The translations under genes were made by a program, and so were the position numbers. The notes beneath the pieces were generated by a model. It saw nothing but the letters and a program-made list of their open reading frames with translations. It was not told the origin of the DNA and did no database searches. From Bacillota bacterium (GTDB lineage: Bacteria; Bacillota; Clostridia; Oscillospirales; Ruminococcaceae), in NCBI GenBank assembly GCA_023391005.1, contig JAEWBS010000071.1:1-14986 (forward strand): a stretch of DNA of 14,986 nucleotides. The letters are read 5' to 3'. This document shows, in pieces, positions 13,499-14,986 of this stretch; the stretch's first letter is position 1; every line of letters begins with the position of its first letter.

Positions 13499-13908
13499 TT
13501 TGTGTTCTCCGCTTGCGTTGCTTGGGAATAACAAAGATTTTGAAATTGATATTCAGGCGATTTTATTATTGCACGGCACAATTTTTTATCCAGTTCTGTC
13601 ACTATGTCATCAATTTCTTTATCAATTTCTTTTCTCAGATTTTGTGAAGGCGTCATGGATGTTTCATATCTACGACTAAGATCATATTTTTCTGGGGTAA
13701 TATCAAGGCATATAGTACCTTGAATTGAACCACTGTTGGCAAGTGCTTCAAATAGAATATCTCTAATTGCTGAATGTACTTTACCGCAAAAGCTGTTAAT
13801 CCCGTAAGCTAACTCGTAGGATTCAAAAGATATATGCTGAATCTCATAGCGCTCAACTTTAATGCCTGAACCCATGAATTTGAGTGATGCAAATAATCCT
13901 ATTTTCAT
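13495..13908 (-). CDS. Unknown 137-residue protein coupled to the transposase
   Basis: I do not recognise this protein. It has no obvious membrane helix or catalytic motif. The middle (about residues 35-65, with GINSFCGKVHSAIRDILFEALANSGSIQG) looks like a mixed alpha/beta fold. The second half (about 85-117) is strongly charged and helical (LRKEIDKEIDDIVTELDKKLC). The start at 13908 follows GAGG by 8 nt. Its stop overlaps the transposase start by 4 nt (ATGA), and both follow the same leader, so the two are made together. The likely role is regulation of, or assistance to, transposition, but this is inference from position. Plain IS4 elements do not normally carry such a gene. Confidence 0.8.
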   Translation of the reverse strand: MKIGLFASLKFMGSGIKVERYEIQHISFESYELAYGINSFCGKVHSAIRDILFEALANSGSIQGTICLDITPEKYDLSRRYETSMTPSQNLRKEIDKEIDDIVTELDKKLCRAIIKSPEYQFQNLCYSQATQAENTK

Positions 13909-13954
13909 TTTGAGTACCTCGTTTTTTATATGTTCCCATCACAGGTCGCAATCA

Positions 13955-14013
13955 TATAAAAAAATAGAGCAAACACAGCACTCTCCAATGAGGAGTGCCA
14001 CATTTAGCTCTAT
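13955..14013 (-). terminator. Intrinsic terminator inside the transposase operon leader
   Basis: On the minus strand a long imperfect stem has ATAGAGC/GCTCTAT at the base (14007-14013, 13964-13970) and GCACTC/GAGTGC at the top (13993-13998, 13978-13983). A T-rich run (TATTTTTTTATAT) follows. It lies between the promoter and the first gene, so most transcripts may end here unless termination is relieved. Confidence 0.8.
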
Positions 14014-14041
14014 ATCTACTGTTCTGCAATTACTTACTTTT

Positions 14042-14162
14042 GGCTATTCTCTCAATTCACTCTTATCAATCGTCACTCAAAATTATATTAGCATACTCTC
14101 TGTTTTAAAAATACTCTCTAATCTCTCTACTTTGGCTATTTAGGCTATTTAATCATACTCTC
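14042..14162 (-). other. Leader segment with interleaved short repeats
   Basis: This part of the transposase leader holds three copies each of two heptamers. In RNA sense these are GAGAGTA (at 14094, 14112 and 14156 on the plus strand as TACTCTC) and AATAGCC (at 14042, 14134 and 14143 as GGCTATT). They are spaced like protein- or RNA-binding sites. The segment contains no gene except a possible 15-codon open frame just upstream (14153-14200), for which no ribosome site is visible. Confidence 0.4.
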
Positions 14163-14204
14163 ATTTGCATATTGCAGTATATGCGACTATAATGAGCCAT
14201 TGTC

Positions 14205-14233
14205 AGTATACACCATTATTCTTAATTTGTCAA
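14205..14233 (-). promoter_or_regulatory. Near-consensus promoter of the transposase operon
   Basis: On the minus strand TTGACA (14228-14233), a 17-bp spacer and TATACT (14205-14210) differ from consensus at one base. The leader to the first gene is about 290 nt. Confidence 0.85.
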
Positions 14234-14295
14234 ATATTTCTTGGACAATATTTTTTTGATGGACTTAACTTAACCTTAACTTAACGCTGTTTCAC

Positions 14296-14340
14296 AAAGA
14301 AAAAAGATAAGGAGCAAATTTTTTTGATTTGCTCCTTATC
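14296..14340 (-). terminator. Terminator at the right end of the element
   Basis: A perfect 14-bp stem (14306-14319 with 14327-14340) has a 7-nt loop. On the minus strand it is followed by TTTTTTCTTTG. Its outer arm overlaps the terminal inverted repeat. It would stop transcripts leaving tuf before they reach the transposase promoter. Confidence 0.87.
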
Positions 14341-14352
14341 TAAATGACATTG
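14335..14352 (-). repeat. Right terminal inverted repeat
   Basis: On the minus strand it reads CAATGTCATTTAGATAAG, with one difference from the left repeat. The target duplication CTGCATGCAG follows at 14353-14362. Confidence 0.85.
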
Positions 14353-14373
14353 CTGCATGCAGGGAGTTCTTTT
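14353..14373 (-). terminator. Proximal half of the tuf terminator with right target duplication
   Basis: On the minus strand, 14 bp after the tuf stop, AAAAGAACTCC is followed by CTGCATGCAG, and then the element starts. Its partner arm now lies 4.2 kb away at 10157-10177. The remaining 10-bp palindrome alone is a poor hairpin, so the native terminator is presumably inactive. Confidence 0.78.
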
Positions 14374-14387
14374 ACAATTGTTAAGCC

Positions 14388-14986
14388 TTAAGCGTTAACG
14401 CCGATGACAACGCCCGAACCAACGGTTCTGCCGCCTTCACGGATAGCGAAACGGAGGCCCGGCTCAATCGCGATGGGGGTGATCAGCTCAACATCGATCT
14501 CGATGTTGTCGCCAGGCATGCACATCTCGACATCCTTGGGCAGCTCGATAACGCCGGTAACGTCGGTCGTTCTGAAATAGAACTGCGGACGATAGTTGTT
14601 GAAGAAGGGGGTGTGGCGGCCGCCCTCAGACTGCTTGAGAACGTAAACCTGACCACGGAACTTGGTGTGGGGCTGAATGGAGTTGGGCTTGCAGAGAACC
14701 TGTCCGCGCTCGATGTCGGTTCTCTGAACGCCGCGCAGCAGTGCGCCGACGTTGTCGCCAGCCTCAGCGAAGTCGAGCAGCTTACGGAACATCTCAAGAC
14801 CGGTAACGGTGGTCTTTCTCTTCTCCTCAGCCAGACCGACGATCTCAACTTCCTCGCCAACCTTGATCTGTCCACGCTCAACTCTGCCGGTGGCAACGGT
14901 GCCGCGGCCGGTGATGGTGAAGACGTCCTCAACAGGCATCAGGAAGGGCAGGTCAGCCTTGCGCTCGGGGGTGGGGATATAGGAGT
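14388..14986 (-). CDS. tuf: Translation elongation factor Tu, C-terminal half (cut by the window edge)
   Basis: The C-terminal 198 or so residues of EF-Tu are visible; the GTPase domain lies beyond the right edge. EF-Tu delivers aminoacyl-tRNA to the ribosome as a GTP complex. The frame reads SYIPTPERKADLPFLMPVEDVF at the window edge and continues with ITGRGTVATGRVERGQIKVGEEVEIVG (domain 2). Domain 3 follows, with GGRHTPFFNNYRPQFYFRTTDVTG and AIREGGRTVGSGVV. The internal ATG at 14939 is not the real start, because the EF-Tu frame continues upstream of it. Codon use is strongly biased (CTG, GTT, CGG-poor), as expected for a highly expressed gene. The gene itself is intact here, but its terminator is interrupted. 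Confidence 0.97.
   Translation of the reverse strand, partial: SYIPTPERKADLPFLMPVEDVFTITGRGTVATGRVERGQIKVGEEVEIVGLAEEKRKTTVTGLEMFRKLLDFAEAGDNVGALLRGVQRTDIERGQVLCKPNSIQPHTKFRGQVYVLKQSEGGRHTPFFNNYRPQFYFRTTDVTGVIELPKDVEMCMPGDNIEIDVELITPIAIEPGLRFAIREGGRTVGSGVVIGVNA

Larger units (their letters stand above)
10178..14352 (-). mobile_element. IS4-like transposon with passenger genes, 4175 bp
   Basis: The element is bounded by 18-bp inverted repeats (17 of 18 identical) and a 10-bp target duplication (CTGCATGCAG). It is visibly more AT-rich than its surroundings. It carries an IS4-type DDE transposase, a coupled 137-residue protein, an XRE repressor and a membrane-anchored repeat protein. The end sequence CAATGTCATTTAGTTAAG resembles the terminal repeat of E. 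coli IS4 as I remember it (TAATGCCGATCAGTTAAGG), and IS4-type duplications are about 10-13 bp. A plain IS4 element is about 1.4 kb, so most of this one is extra DNA. Terminators lie just inside both ends. Because the duplication is palindromic and set in a larger palindrome, its exact length (10 bp or fewer) cannot be fixed. Confidence 0.82.

Noticed and set aside
14153..14200. 15-codon leader peptide as a confirmed gene
   Set aside because: Its ATG sits at the expected transcript start with no ribosome site, so I report it only as a possibility in the attenuator finding.
10157..14373. Reading the 34-bp inverted repeat as the element's terminal repeats
   Set aside because: The outer 21 bases include a self-complementary core and form a continuous palindrome when joined. 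An insertion into a terminator with a 10-bp duplication explains them better, and only the inner 18 bp resemble IS4 ends.

Overview
The window looks like a chromosomal segment of a spore-forming clostridial Firmicute, probably of the Oscillospiraceae/Ruminococcaceae type. The evidence is a sporulation sigma factor G gene, a YtaF-type sporulation membrane protein, SAM-I and FMN riboswitches, strong AGGAGG ribosome sites with some TTG starts, and moderately GC-rich coding DNA. The assignment to a family is inference; the phylum-level reading is firm.

Layout, left to right. (1) A D-2-hydroxyacid dehydrogenase (minus) and sigG (plus) diverge from a shared intergenic region. (2) A minus-strand group follows: metK under a SAM-I riboswitch with its own consensus promoter and terminator, then an EamA-family transporter 89 bp downstream. 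Upstream of metK is ribU under an FMN riboswitch with a perfect TTGACA-17-TATAAT promoter. (3) A ferritin-like/VIT1 metal transporter (plus) diverges from ribU. It converges on a large surface 5'-nucleotidase lipoprotein with a C-terminal LysM domain (minus). (4) ytaF (plus) is preceded by about 490 bp and followed by about 480 bp of gene-free DNA. Both stretches are full of nested inverted repeats that look like structured RNA. (5) A 4.17-kb AT-rich insertion at 10178-14352 precedes the 3' part of tuf (minus), which runs off the right edge.

The insertion is the most interesting part. It has 18-bp terminal inverted repeats resembling IS4-family ends. It encodes an IS4-type DDE transposase translationally coupled (ATGA overlap) to an unknown 137-residue protein. 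It also carries two passengers: an XRE-type repressor and a divergently transcribed membrane-anchored protein with a C-terminal tandem repeat. The flanking 10-bp duplication is the centre of a perfect palindrome that I reconstruct as the tuf transcription terminator, so the element landed on the symmetry axis of a terminator hairpin. The element brings its own terminators at both ends. Its transposase operon has a consensus promoter followed by a long leader and an intrinsic terminator, suggesting attenuation.

Everything here comes from reading the sequence by eye. No database or folding program was run.
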